A stretch of DNA of 64,000 bases from Lujinxingia vulgaris (GTDB taxonomy: Bacteria > Myxococcota_A > Bradymonadia > Bradymonadales > Bradymonadaceae): positions 1 through 64,000 of the forward strand of contig NZ_VOSL01000146.1 of assembly GCF_007997005.1 (NCBI RefSeq), in the 5' to 3' direction. Shown here one piece after another: positions 16,402 through 24,726 of this stretch. Position 1 is the first letter of the stretch. Each line of letters starts with the position of its first letter. The translations under genes and the position numbers were made by a program. The notes below the pieces were generated by a model. It searched no databases and was not told the DNA's origin. It saw only the letters and a program-made list of their open reading frames with translations.

Positions 16402-19173
16402 ATGAAGCAGCGCAATCGACGACCTCTCTGGCGAGGCACGCTCGGGGCGGTGCTGCTCTGCGCGTTGCCGATCGTCGCTTGGGCGCAGACCTCGGTCAGT
16501 CCTCCGCAGGATAGCGAGCAGCCGAGTGCGTCCGGTCAGCGCGATGCGGCCAGCGCGTTTGAGATGGGGCGACTGGCAGAGGCGCGCACGCTCGCCGGCG
16601 CGCGGGACGACAGCGCGTCGCTGGTGGTCCGCGCTCGCTTCGCACACTGGAGCGGCGATGACGCCGGCGCCCTGCAGATGACCGAGCAGGCCATCGCGCT
16701 CGCTGCCACCGATAGCGATCGGGTAAACGCCGCGATCGCCCACGCAGATCTCATGGTGTTGAGGGGAGACTGGGAGCGGGCTGAGGCGCTGCTGCGAGAG
16801 ACGCTCGCCAGGGCGCCTCAAAGCATGCGCGCGCGCCTCGCCCTCGGGCAGCTTCTCTGGGAGCGAGGCGACCGCCCCGAGGCGACACAGATTCTCGAGG
16901 CGATGGCTGCGCGCTATAACGACGGGCTGATCGACGATCCGAAGGAGCTCGTTGCAGTCGGCCACGGCATGCAACGTCTCGGGCGACTGCGCGACGCCAA
17001 CCGCGCGCTGGGGCGGGCCGCTCGCCAGGCTCCGGACCACCCGGAGGTCCACATCGCCTTCGCCGAGCTGATGCTCGCCAGCTACAACCACGCCGAGGCC
17101 GAAGACTCGCTGGATCGCGCCCTGGAAGCGGCGCCGCAGCACCCCGAGGCGCACCGCCTGATGGCGGAGATCGAGTTCTTTGTCAGCGGCAACTTCGCCG
17201 AGGCCGAACAGCGCCTCCGGTTGGCCGACGCGATCGCGCCGCACCACCTCGGAGTCGCGCTGCAACGCGCGCGTTTCGCGATGACGCGGGGGGAGTGGGC
17301 GCATGCCGCACAGCGGGTTGAAGAGATCCTCGAGCGCGCGCCTCGCCATGGCGAGGCGCTCAGCCTCCTGGCGGCGGTGCGCTACCTGGGCGGCGATCGG
17401 GTGGGGTTTGAGCAGGCGCGGGACGCCTTTACGCAACATCGCGCGGCCGCGTCCACGCTATGGCGGGTCGTCGGAGAGGCCGCCGCCTTAAACAACCGCC
17501 ACTCCGAGGCGGTCCGGTTCTTTGAAGAGGCGCTGGAACGCGACCCGGAAGACGCCGGCGCCCTGGCTGGCCTGGGTCTCGCGCTTACACGCACCGGCGA
17601 TGAGCCCCGCGCGCTCAACGTTCTGGAGCGCGCCGCCCGCGAAGATCGCTTTCATGTTCGCGTGCATAACATGCTGGAGCTCTACCAGCGGGGGTTGCGC
17701 GACTACCTCACCGCGCCGGTTGCATCCGGGCTGCGGCTGCGCGCGCACAAGGAGCAGCATGCGCTCCTTGAGGCCGCGAGCCTCCCGCTGGTCGATGAGG
17801 CTCATGAGGTCTTCTCGCAGCGCTACGGCCAGCGTATCGAGCCGCTGATCGTCGAGATCTACGCCGAGCCCGAGAACTTCTCGGTGCGTTCGGTGGGCGT
17901 GCCCAGGATCGATCCTCACGGCATCTGCTTTGGCGACACCGTGCTTCTTCGCAGCCCGGCCGACGCGGACTTCAACTGGGAGATGGTCCTCTGGCATGAG
18001 ACCGCCCACGCCTACCACCTGCGCGTCTCCCAGGCGCGGGTGCCGCGCTGGTTTACCGAGGGCCTGGCCGAGTATGAGACGGGCGAGCGCGACGCGAGCT
18101 ACCGGCGCTTTCATGACGAGGAGATCGCGCGTCGCCTTCAGCATGGCACCTTGCCCGCCTTAAGCGAGCTGGGGGATGCGTTCCTCGCCGGCCGCGGCTT
18201 TGACGTCATTGTGGCCTACCAGCTGGCCAGCCTGGCCATCGATTACATCGTCGAGGTGGGGGGCCGAGACGCGCCCACGCGCCTGCTCCGCGGCTTTGCC
18301 GATGTGCCGCGCTTTGAGGCGCTGGCTCCGACCGTGCTGGATCGCACGATGGAAGAGCTCGACCAGGGCTTTGATGCCTGGCTCCGCGCGCGCTACGCCC
18401 CGCTGATCGCACACCCGATGATCGATGTGGATCGCCTCCGGCGGATGGCGGCAGGTCTGGAGGTTGAGCACGCCGACGCGGTGGAGGAGGGCGCCTATAA
18501 GGCCCTGGTGGCGGCGCTCGAGGGCCGTGACGACCAGGCGCGGGTGCTGATCGCAAGCGCGCGCCGCCGTGCGTCGAACGCCGGAGAGCCCGCGCAGGCG
18601 CGTGTAGAGGCCACGCTCGTGCATGCGTTCAACGCGCTCGAGCAAAGCGATGAGGCGCTTCAGGCAGGCCGTGTGGCGCTCGACGCGGGCCTGGAGAGCC
18701 CCGAGCTCCGGTTGGCCCTGGCCCAGGCTGCCGCCCGACGCGAGCAGCTTCAAGAGGCCCTGGTGCACGCTGAAGCGGCCACTTCCATCAATCCCCGCTC
18801 CGCGGAGGCGTGGGCGATGGTCCAGGAGCGCGCCGACGCGCTAAACGATCACGCGCTCGCCAGCCGCGCCCAACGTGCACGCTTTGAAAGCTCGGCGCAT
18901 GATCCGCGCCTGGCTCAGGCCCTCTACGCGTCGAGCCGGGGTGAGCTTCGCCTGCGCGCCGCCCGCCGCTGGGCGGCCATCGAGACCTTCCGGGCCGAGG
19001 CCCACCTGGCGGTCGCCACCGCGCTGCTGGAGCTGAAGCGCCCCGAGGAGGCGATCGCCGCCTTTGATCGCGCCGCGCTCAGCGATCCGCAGCGCGCGTC
19101 TACCATTAAAGAAGAGGCCCGCGAGCAATTGACCCGCGGCGGCTGGCGCGATAAGGCTCCTCTGATCCAGTGA
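16402..19173 (+). CDS. Exported TPR protein with central HExxH peptidase-MA-like domain
   Basis: The 923-residue protein starts with a signal peptide (GTLGAVLLCALPIVAWAQ). About 430 residues of TPR repeats follow, for example RALGRAARQAPDHPEVHIAF. A gluzincin domain comes next, with H532-E-T-A-H536 in VLWHETAHAYHLRVS and the glutamate-bearing WFTEGLAEYE about 20 residues later, matching peptidase MA zinc sites. Further TPR-like helices fill the C-terminus. It is probably a periplasmic zinc protease whose repeats recruit substrates or partners. This is the second HExxH/TPR protein within 3 kb. The ATG at 16402 follows CGGAG. Confidence 0.85.
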   Translation: MKQRNRRPLWRGTLGAVLLCALPIVAWAQTSVSPPQDSEQPSASGQRDAASAFEMGRLAEARTLAGARDDSASLVVRARFAHWSGDDAGALQMTEQAIALAATDSDRVNAAIAHADLMVLRGDWERAEALLRETLARAPQSMRARLALGQLLWERGDRPEATQILEAMAARYNDGLIDDPKELVAVGHGMQRLGRLRDANRALGRAARQAPDHPEVHIAFAELMLASYNHAEAEDSLDRALEAAPQHPEAHRLMAEIEFFVSGNFAEAEQRLRLADAIAPHHLGVALQRARFAMTRGEWAHAAQRVEEILERAPRHGEALSLLAAVRYLGGDRVGFEQARDAFTQHRAAASTLWRVVGEAAALNNRHSEAVRFFEEALERDPEDAGALAGLGLALTRTGDEPRALNVLERAAREDRFHVRVHNMLELYQRGLRDYLTAPVASGLRLRAHKEQHALLEAASLPLVDEAHEVFSQRYGQRIEPLIVEIYAEPENFSVRSVGVPRIDPHGICFGDTVLLRSPADADFNWEMVLWHETAHAYHLRVSQARVPRWFTEGLAEYETGERDASYRRFHDEEIARRLQHGTLPALSELGDAFLAGRGFDVIVAYQLASLAIDYIVEVGGRDAPTRLLRGFADVPRFEALAPTVLDRTMEELDQGFDAWLRARYAPLIAHPMIDVDRLRRMAAGLEVEHADAVEEGAYKALVAALEGRDDQARVLIASARRRASNAGEPAQARVEATLVHAFNALEQSDEALQAGRVALDAGLESPELRLALAQAAARREQLQEALVHAEAATSINPRSAEAWAMVQERADALNDHALASRAQRARFESSAHDPRLAQALYASSRGELRLRAARRWAAIETFRAEAHLAVATALLELKRPEEAIAAFDRAALSDPQRASTIKEEAREQLTRGGWRDKAPLIQ

Positions 19174-19239
19174 GGCGCCCCGGCGTTACAGCCGGCGCTC
19201 CGGTTTGCCCTACCGCGTTCTTAAGGTGTTGACCTCATC

Positions 19240-19869
19240 ATGACCGATCCTCTCTCCGCAGACGCTCTTGACGCCCTCGACGACGCCGCGCTCGCCAGCC
19301 GCGCCGTCGACGGCGACTTCGCGGCGTTTGAGAAGATCGTTGAGCGCCACCGCGACAAAGCCTTCCGCCTGGCGTTTAGCCTCACCAAAAGCGAGGCCGA
19401 CGCTCAGGACGTGGTCCAGGAAGCATTTATCAACATCTACCGCAAGCTCGACACCTTCGCCGGCGACGCGCAGCTGAGCAGCTGGATGTACCGCATCGTG
19501 GTCAACGCGGCGCTGATGCGACTTCGCAAGACGCGCCGCCGCGCCGAAGTCAGCGTCGATGACGTCTCGGATCCCGCCCACTTTGAGCCCTCCGTCCCGG
19601 GGGAGCCCGCCGGCTGGCGTGTGCGCGGGGATGAGGCTGCGGAGAATCGCGAGCTCCGCGATCAGATCCTGGCCGCCATCGACCAGCTCGACCCGAAGTA
19701 CCAGGCTGCGTTTCTGTTGCGTGAGATCGAGGGCCTGAGCCTTGATGAGATCGCCTCAGTCCTCGACCTGAGCACCGGCGCGGTCAAGACCCGCCTGCAC
19801 CGCGCGCGCCTCTTTCTGCAGGCGGCGCTGGAGCCCTACCTGGGCCGCGAAGAAGACATCTCCAACTAG
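19240..19869 (+). CDS. ECF-type RNA polymerase sigma factor
   Basis: The 209-residue regulator has the two-domain ECF layout. Sigma-2 (about 18-90) contains FEKIVERHRDKAFRLAFSLT, the DAQDVVQEAFINIYR promoter-melting/core region and SSWMYRIVVNAALMRLRK. After a ~50-residue linker, sigma-4 (about 140-195) contains LDPKYQAAFLLREIEGLSL and the helix-turn-helix DEIASVLDLSTGAVKTRLHRAR. No anti-sigma gene follows; the downstream gene is convergent dnaJ. Control may come from a distant anti-sigma, or from the exported proteins encoded directly upstream in the same direction. Confidence 0.92.
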   Translation: MTDPLSADALDALDDAALASRAVDGDFAAFEKIVERHRDKAFRLAFSLTKSEADAQDVVQEAFINIYRKLDTFAGDAQLSSWMYRIVVNAALMRLRKTRRRAEVSVDDVSDPAHFEPSVPGEPAGWRVRGDEAAENRELRDQILAAIDQLDPKYQAAFLLREIEGLSLDEIASVLDLSTGAVKTRLHRARLFLQAALEPYLGREEDISN

Positions 19870-19885
19870 AACGAGCGCCCGCCCA

Positions 19886-19925
19886 CGAAAAAGGGCGCTT
19901 CGCCGTGTCCTCGGCAAAGCGCCCT
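19886..19925 (-). terminator. Intrinsic terminator of dnaJ
   Basis: Read on the minus strand, AGGGCGCTTTGCCG and CGGCGAAGCGCCCT form a 14-bp stem (one G-U pair) followed by TTTTTCG. It lies 40 bases beyond the dnaJ stop. On the plus strand no U-run follows, so it serves dnaJ rather than the sigma-factor gene. Confidence 0.85.
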
Positions 19926-19965
19926 CAGGGGCTGGCGTGGGCGCGTTGACGCACCCACACAGTCC

Positions 19966-21078
19966 TTAGCTGATCTTCTCTTTGAGCTTGTCGAAGAACC
20001 CGCCCTTCTTGACCGGGATGTCGCGAAGCTCGGCGTAGCTCTCCAGGAGCTCGCGTTCTTTGGAGGAGACTTTTGTCGGGATCTCGACGTCGAAGTGCAC
20101 CACGAGGTGGCCTCGTCCCGAGCCCTGCACGCGGGCCAGGCCCTGGTTTTTGAGCACCTGAGTGTCGCCATGCTGGGTGCCGGGCTTGACCGTGATCGTC
20201 TCGGTGCTCTCCAGGGTCGGAATCTCGAGCTCGGCGCCGAGAATCGCCTGCACAAAGCTGATGGGCTGGCGCAGGTGCAGGTCCTCGTGGTCGCGCTCAA
20301 AGACCTCGCTTTGCTCCACGTGAATGAACACGTAAAGATCGCCCGGGGGCCCTCCGCGAGTGCCGGCCTCGCCCTCGCCACCCAGGCGAAGACGCATGCC
20401 GGTGTCGACGCCGGCCGGGATGGTGACGCTCACCTCCCGGGTGGCGCGCTGCTTGCCCGAGCCGTGGCAATCGTCGCAGGGATCTTCGATGCGTTTGCCG
20501 CTCCCCTGACAGTGGGGGCAGGTGGAGGTCAGCGTGAAAAAGCCCTGGCTGTGGTTGATCTGCCCGCGCCCCTGACAGGTCGAGCAGGTCACCGGCGAGG
20601 TGCCCGGCTTGGCGCCGCTCCCCGAGCAGGTCTCGCAGTCGTTGTGGCGCACCACCGAGATGGTGCGCGAGGTGCCGAAGGCGGCTTCTTTGAAGCTAAG
20701 GTGGATGTCCTCGCGAAGGTCCGAGCCCCGCTGAGGTCCGCCCCGCGGGCGGCCGCGTCCGCCGCCAAAGCCGAACATATCGCCAAAGATGTCGCCGAAC
20801 TGCGAGAAGATGTCGTCCATCGAGTGGAAGCCGGCCCCGGGGCCGGCGGCCCCGCGCACGCCCTCATGACCGAAACGATCGTAGCGGGCGCGTTTCTGCG
20901 CGTCGCTCAACACCTCGTAGGCTTCGGCGGCCTCTTTGAAGTTGGCTTCGGCCTGCGCGTCGTCCGGGTTGCGGTCCGGGTGGTACTTCATCGCCAGGCG
21001 TCGATAGGCTTTCTTGAGTTCTTTATCGTCGACGTCACGGGAGACGCCGAGCACCTCGTAGTAGTCGCGCTTACTCAT
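19966..21078 (-). CDS. dnaJ: Chaperone protein DnaJ
   Basis: The 370-residue Hsp40 co-chaperone stimulates DnaK ATPase and delivers unfolded clients. The J domain (4-68) has HPD at 33-35. A Gly/Phe-rich linker follows. The zinc-binding domain has four CxxCxGxG repeats ([32 protein letters not shown]), and the C-terminal substrate-binding barrels include [20 protein letters not shown]. The length is normal for type I DnaJ. It is not next to dnaK or grpE. Its 5' leader is long, with a hairpin at 21165-21181, and no CIRCE element is visible. A U-tailed terminator follows. Confidence 0.97.
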   Translation of the reverse strand: MSKRDYYEVLGVSRDVDDKELKKAYRRLAMKYHPDRNPDDAQAEANFKEAAEAYEVLSDAQKRARYDRFGHEGVRGAAGPGAGFHSMDDIFSQFGDIFGDMFGFGGGRGRPRGGPQRGSDLREDIHLSFKEAAFGTSRTISVVRHNDCETCSGSGAKPGTSPVTCSTCQGRGQINHSQGFFTLTSTCPHCQGSGKRIEDPCDDCHGSGKQRATREVSVTIPAGVDTGMRLRLGGEGEAGTRGGPPGDLYVFIHVEQSEVFERDHEDLHLRQPISFVQAILGAELEIPTLESTETITVKPGTQHGDTQVLKNQGLARVQGSGRGHLVVHFDVEIPTKVSSKERELLESYAELRDIPVKKGGFFDKLKEKIS

Positions 21079-21514
21079 AGGGGGCTCGTCCTGGGCAGTG
21101 CATTCGTAACATGGGATGTGGGGAGGGGCGCCGCTCGTCAGTCATCACCGATGATCGACGCGGCCTGGCGCTTCGCGCCAGAACCTCGCAACGCCCGGGC
21201 GCGCTTGTCAAGGCGGGCAGCGGGTCGTGCCGGGCACCTCAGCCCCCAGATTGTCGCCAATCTAGGCGCGAAGTTGCCGGCGGCAAGTTGTGAAGCCACA
21301 CTAACATAATGCAATCACAGCGTAATCTTTGCGCTCGCCCATACTCACCATCGAAGCGGCGAGGCTATTCCATAGCGCGCGCATCGAGGGGAACGTGGTC
21401 GGCGAGTTGTGTTGGTGGGGCCGAGCTCGCGCCTAGGATCGAAGTGTGGTTTCGAGCACCGGCTGCGCGCTTAATCGTGTGGAACCGGGAGACGTTTCGC
21501 TGTGGAGCACGCCT
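21079..21514. other. Intergenic region between divergent dnaJ and the 2H phosphoesterase gene
   Basis: This 436-base stretch has no convincing gene. It holds a perfect 7-bp hairpin CTGGCGC-TTC-GCGCCAG (21165-21181), which lies in the dnaJ leader. A TTGACA reads on the minus strand at 21211-21206 but lacks a clear -10. A short AT-richer patch (about 21296-21330) is a reasonable place for divergent promoters. No CIRCE inverted repeat was found. Confidence 0.5.
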
Positions 21515-22042
21515 ATGTACGCCGTCGCCGCACGCCTGGGCGAGGATCTCGAGGAGCGCATCGCGCGCCTCTGGGATCGCACCGAGCTCATCGCGCCCCA
21601 CCAGATCCCTCGGGCCACAAGGGTGCCTCACGTCTCCTTTCAGTTGGTGGAGACGCCTCATCCTCACGCCCTGGAGGTGCTCTTGCGTGAGCCTTTCTGT
21701 GAGGTCCCCGCCACCATCCGGACCAGCGCTCTCGGCGTCTTCGCGCGCCCCCGTCAGGTGCTCTTCTTAAGCGTTGTGCGCGAGCCGGCGCTTGACCGCT
21801 ACTTTCAGGCCATCAACGTTCGCCTGATGGCCCAGGGCTATCATCTCCACCCCTTTTACAGCCCGGCGATGTGGACGCCGCACATCACCCTGGCGCTGGG
21901 GCCCTTTAGCCCGGCGACGCTCTGCGCGCTCTTGCGAGCGGGGACGCGCTACGAGGATCTTCAGGGATGCTGGGAGATCGGGCCTCTCTGCCTGCTTGGG
22001 CCCATCGATCGGCCGGGGCTTCCCGCGACGCCAGCGCCCTGA
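21515..22042 (+). CDS. 2H phosphoesterase / 2'-5' RNA ligase-like protein
   Basis: The 175-residue cytoplasmic protein carries the two HxS/T-type motifs that define the 2H phosphoesterase fold: H39-V-S41 in RVPHVSFQLVE and H123-I-T125 in WTPHITLALGPF. They are about 85 residues apart, as in the family. Relatives open cyclic phosphodiesters in RNA or nucleotides (LigT, CPDase) or ligate tRNA halves in vitro; the substrate here is unknown. An in-frame GTG at 21446 would add 23 residues. I prefer the ATG at 21515 because TGGAG lies 7 bases upstream and the fold begins there (MYAVAARL). It converges on the lipoprotein gene at 22072. Confidence 0.8.
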   Translation: MYAVAARLGEDLEERIARLWDRTELIAPHQIPRATRVPHVSFQLVETPHPHALEVLLREPFCEVPATIRTSALGVFARPRQVLFLSVVREPALDRYFQAINVRLMAQGYHLHPFYSPAMWTPHITLALGPFSPATLCALLRAGTRYEDLQGCWEIGPLCLLGPIDRPGLPATPAP

Positions 22043-22071
22043 ACTTGCGCCCCGATGCCGCAACGCTCCTG

Positions 22072-23001
22072 TTACTGCGCGCTCAAATCCATGCCCGGCT
22101 GCCAGTTATCTACCACCATCAGCTCGTCGCGATCGCCGAGCGCGTTGCAGAAGCCGGCAAAGAGCTGCCCGGCCAGGTACTGCGTAAAGGGCGGGTCGCT
22201 CTCACGCTGCTCGCGCAGCACGCTGTTGGCGTGCTGGCCGCCGTCGAGCTCCTCGCGATCGACGTGCTCCAGGTTCAGGTAGAGCCTGCGCACTCCATCG
22301 CCCAGATACGCCAGCACCGACGCGGTCCCGCCGGACTGAAGCTCCTCGACGATCCCGACGGCGGTGTACCAGTCGTTGTTGCGCCCGTCGTCGTTGGCGT
22401 CATAGGTGTTATGGAAAAACACCATGTCGCCGATGGCCGGGCGGCTGGAGTGGTACACCTTGCCCTCGCTGCGGCAGGCCCGATAGAGCTCCGGTACGCT
22501 TGAGGCGGCGTCCTCGTTGAGGGTGACTCCGTTGAGCGCAAAGACCGCATGCACGTAGGCCGCCGCCAGAGGTCCGTCGGCTTCAGGCGCAGCCGGGCCT
22601 CGGGGGGCCGGCGGATGAGAGGCGCTCTCGGCGTTGGTCGTCGAACTTCCTGTCGCTGTGACGCTCGGGCGGTAGCTGGCCAGGGCCGGGCGTTGAGGCC
22701 GAGTCACGCTGTCGAGCGGCGCGCGCGAGGGCGTCGTCGCCGGTGCCGGTAGGCTGCGTCGCTGACCGGGCTGGGCCGGCCCGCCCTTGCTGCGGTACAC
22801 GTAGACGTGCGCCGGTAGCACCCCGGCCTCCCCGCTGCTCGCGTCGGAGAGGCCCCGCGCACCGGGTGGTGCGAGCTCATCTTCCAGCATCGGTGAGGCG
22901 TACATATGAAAGGGCGCGCTGGTCGACGCGGCGCATCCTGCGCCGGCGATCGCCATCATCATCGCCCCGGTCCATTGCCACAGAGATCTCGCCATCGTCA
23001 T
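22072..23001 (-). CDS. Lipoprotein with degenerate CHAP/NlpC-like domain
   Basis: The 309-residue product has a lipoprotein signal (TGAMMMAIAGAGC), a proline/alanine/serine-rich linker of about 100 residues, and a C-terminal domain from about residue 140. That domain contains AIGDMVFFHNTYDANDDG and WYTAVGIVEEL. This resembles the GD-x-VFF...H-VGIV core of CHAP/NlpC-P60 peptidoglycan amidases seen in myxobacterial proteins. The histidine expected before VGIV is alanine here, and the expected catalytic cysteine position reads AAYVHAVF. It may therefore bind, not cut, cell-wall peptides. A good AAGGGAG site precedes the ATG at 23001. It diverges from the kinase gene. Confidence 0.65.
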   Translation of the reverse strand: MTMARSLWQWTGAMMMAIAGAGCAASTSAPFHMYASPMLEDELAPPGARGLSDASSGEAGVLPAHVYVYRSKGGPAQPGQRRSLPAPATTPSRAPLDSVTRPQRPALASYRPSVTATGSSTTNAESASHPPAPRGPAAPEADGPLAAAYVHAVFALNGVTLNEDAASSVPELYRACRSEGKVYHSSRPAIGDMVFFHNTYDANDDGRNNDWYTAVGIVEELQSGGTASVLAYLGDGVRRLYLNLEHVDREELDGGQHANSVLREQRESDPPFTQYLAGQLFAGFCNALGDRDELMVVDNWQPGMDLSAQ

Positions 23002-23070
23002 ACTCCCTTAACATCCACTCAGGGATATCGCGTCGACCGGACCCGGTGACCGTCCATGGCCCCTAAGTGC

Positions 23071-23099
23071 TTTACCGGTGCGACGATTCGCAGTGTAAA
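23071..23099. promoter_or_regulatory. Possible overlapping divergent promoters (TTTAC...GTAAA)
   Basis: TTTACC-N17-TGTAAA reads as a -35/-10 pair toward the kinase on the plus strand. Because the hexamers are nearly inverted repeats, TTTACA-N17-GGTAAA reads toward the lipoprotein on the minus strand. The hexamers match the consensus only partly. Confidence 0.35.
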
Positions 23100-23217
23100 G
23101 GAGAGTGACGCGTCGCCAAGTTTTTTGGCTGCGACAGCAGGGCGGGGCGGCCGGGCTTGCCTGGCCGCCCGCTCTCTCATACCGTCGTGACCTCAGACGG
23201 CCACAAGGAGCAGCCGC

Positions 23218-24726
23218 ATGACAACCACCCTCAAAGGCCCGGCGGCCATGCACGCCGACGCACAGTTTGGAAAGTACACCCTGATTCGGCAGATCGCCGT
23301 CGGCGGGATGGCCGAGATCTGGCTGGCCGAGCAGCGCGGGCCGGGGGGCTTTAACAAAGAGCTGGTGCTCAAACGCATCCTCCCTCACCTGGCTCAGGAG
23401 GGGCAGGTCGCCCAGATGTTCCTCGATGAGGCGCGCATGGTCGCGCACCTCACCCACCCCAACATCGGGCAGGTCTTCGAGCTCGGTGAGCTTGAGGGCG
23501 AGTACTTCATCGCCATGGAGTTCATCGACGGCCTGGACCTGGCCCAGCTTGCCGGCGCGCTCAAAGAGCGGGGCTCGCAGATCCCGGTGGCCTACGCGGT
23601 CAAGATCATCACCGACCTGCTCGAAGCCCTCGACTACGCGCACGACTTCGTCGATCGCGATGGTAACCACGTCGGGCTCATTCACCGCGACATCTCCCCG
23701 CAGAATGCGCTGATCTCCAACGATGGCGTCGTCAAACTGGTGGACTTCGGGGTGGCCAAGGCCAGCATCAACACCACCAAGACCGAATCCGGGGCTGTAA
23801 AAGGGAAGTTCGCCTACATGGCCCCCGAGCAGATCGAGGGCAAGCCGCTGGACTGGCGCGCCGACATCTTCTCGATCGGGGTGCTCTTCTACGAGCTCTT
23901 AAGCGGCGTCAAACCTTTTGGCGAAGATCTCAAAGCGGTCTCGATGATCCTCTCTCAAGACCCGGCCGACATCCGCACCTACCGCACGGACGTGCCCGAA
24001 GAGCTCGCGCGCATTATCGCCCGCGCCATGGCCAAAGACCGGGAAGATCGCTTCGCCAACGCCGCGGCGATGCAGCGTGCGCTGCAGACCTTCATGCGCT
24101 CCTACACCGAGGTGGTGGGCACGCGAGAGCTCTCGATTATGGTGCGCCAGCTCCGCGGCCTGGATCTGGCCAAACCCACCGAGCAGCTCTTCGGGTTTGA
24201 GAAGCACGGCGTCACCTCGGCCGGGCCGCGGCTGACCACGCGCGAGATGCCTCAGGCGGAGGTTGCCGATCGCAGCGCGCCTGGTCTGAATCAGGCCAGC
24301 GTGCCCGCCGACGCTTCACCCGGCGCCGCCGATGAGCCTGCGCCTTCCAAAGGAAAGTCCCTGGCGTTGGTCGCGGGCTTCTCACTCTTGATGATCGGTC
24401 TGCTCGCGGCCTTCTTCGTGGTGGGCTATCTGGTGATCTCCGGCGATAAAGGGGCTGCAGACGAGGCCACTGAGGCCGCCTCGGCCGTGGCGGCGACACC
24501 GGCTGCCGCGACCTGGCGTCATGCAGACGGTCAGATCGTCGCGATCTCATCACAGCCCTCCGCCGAGATCGTGGTCGACGGCGAGGTCGTAGGAAAAACC
24601 CCCTTCCAGACCACGTTGCGGCCGGGAACCTACCGCATCGAACTGCGTACGGGTGAGACGACGCGCAAAGAAACGCTGACGATCACTTCGACGAGCTCGA
24701 TTCAACGCTTCCGCTATGATCTTTAA
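23218..24726 (+). CDS. Hanks-type Ser/Thr protein kinase with C-terminal PEGA domain
   Basis: The 502-residue transmembrane kinase has its catalytic domain at about 18-285. Visible are the glycine loop IAVGGMAEIWLAEQ, the ATP lysine in ELVLKRIL, a glutamate in FLDEARMVAHL, the catalytic loop IHRDISPQNALI, DFGVAKAS, and the APEQ of the P+1 loop. HRDISPQN is common in myxobacterial kinases. A linker is followed by one membrane helix (LALVAGFSLLMIGLLAAFFV, ~380-405) and a PEGA domain at the end (SSQPSAEIVVDGEVVGKTPF), probably outside the inner membrane and possibly wall-binding. AAGGAG precedes the ATG. Its last 44 bases overlap the convergent gene ending at 24683. Confidence 0.93.
   Translation: MTTTLKGPAAMHADAQFGKYTLIRQIAVGGMAEIWLAEQRGPGGFNKELVLKRILPHLAQEGQVAQMFLDEARMVAHLTHPNIGQVFELGELEGEYFIAMEFIDGLDLAQLAGALKERGSQIPVAYAVKIITDLLEALDYAHDFVDRDGNHVGLIHRDISPQNALISNDGVVKLVDFGVAKASINTTKTESGAVKGKFAYMAPEQIEGKPLDWRADIFSIGVLFYELLSGVKPFGEDLKAVSMILSQDPADIRTYRTDVPEELARIIARAMAKDREDRFANAAAMQRALQTFMRSYTEVVGTRELSIMVRQLRGLDLAKPTEQLFGFEKHGVTSAGPRLTTREMPQAEVADRSAPGLNQASVPADASPGAADEPAPSKGKSLALVAGFSLLMIGLLAAFFVVGYLVISGDKGAADEATEAASAVAATPAAATWRHADGQIVAISSQPSAEIVVDGEVVGKTPFQTTLRPGTYRIELRTGETTRKETLTITSTSSIQRFRYDL

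Noticed and set aside
15517-17439. 640-residue minus-strand frame over two plus-strand genes
   Set aside because: It spans the intergenic region and two well-supported genes with signal peptides and motifs; antisense artefact.
21079-21200. CIRCE or ROSE-type heat-shock element ahead of dnaJ
   Set aside because: No TTAGCACTC-N9-GAGTGCTAA repeat and no U(U/C)GCU anti-SD element is visible; only a simple 7-bp hairpin.
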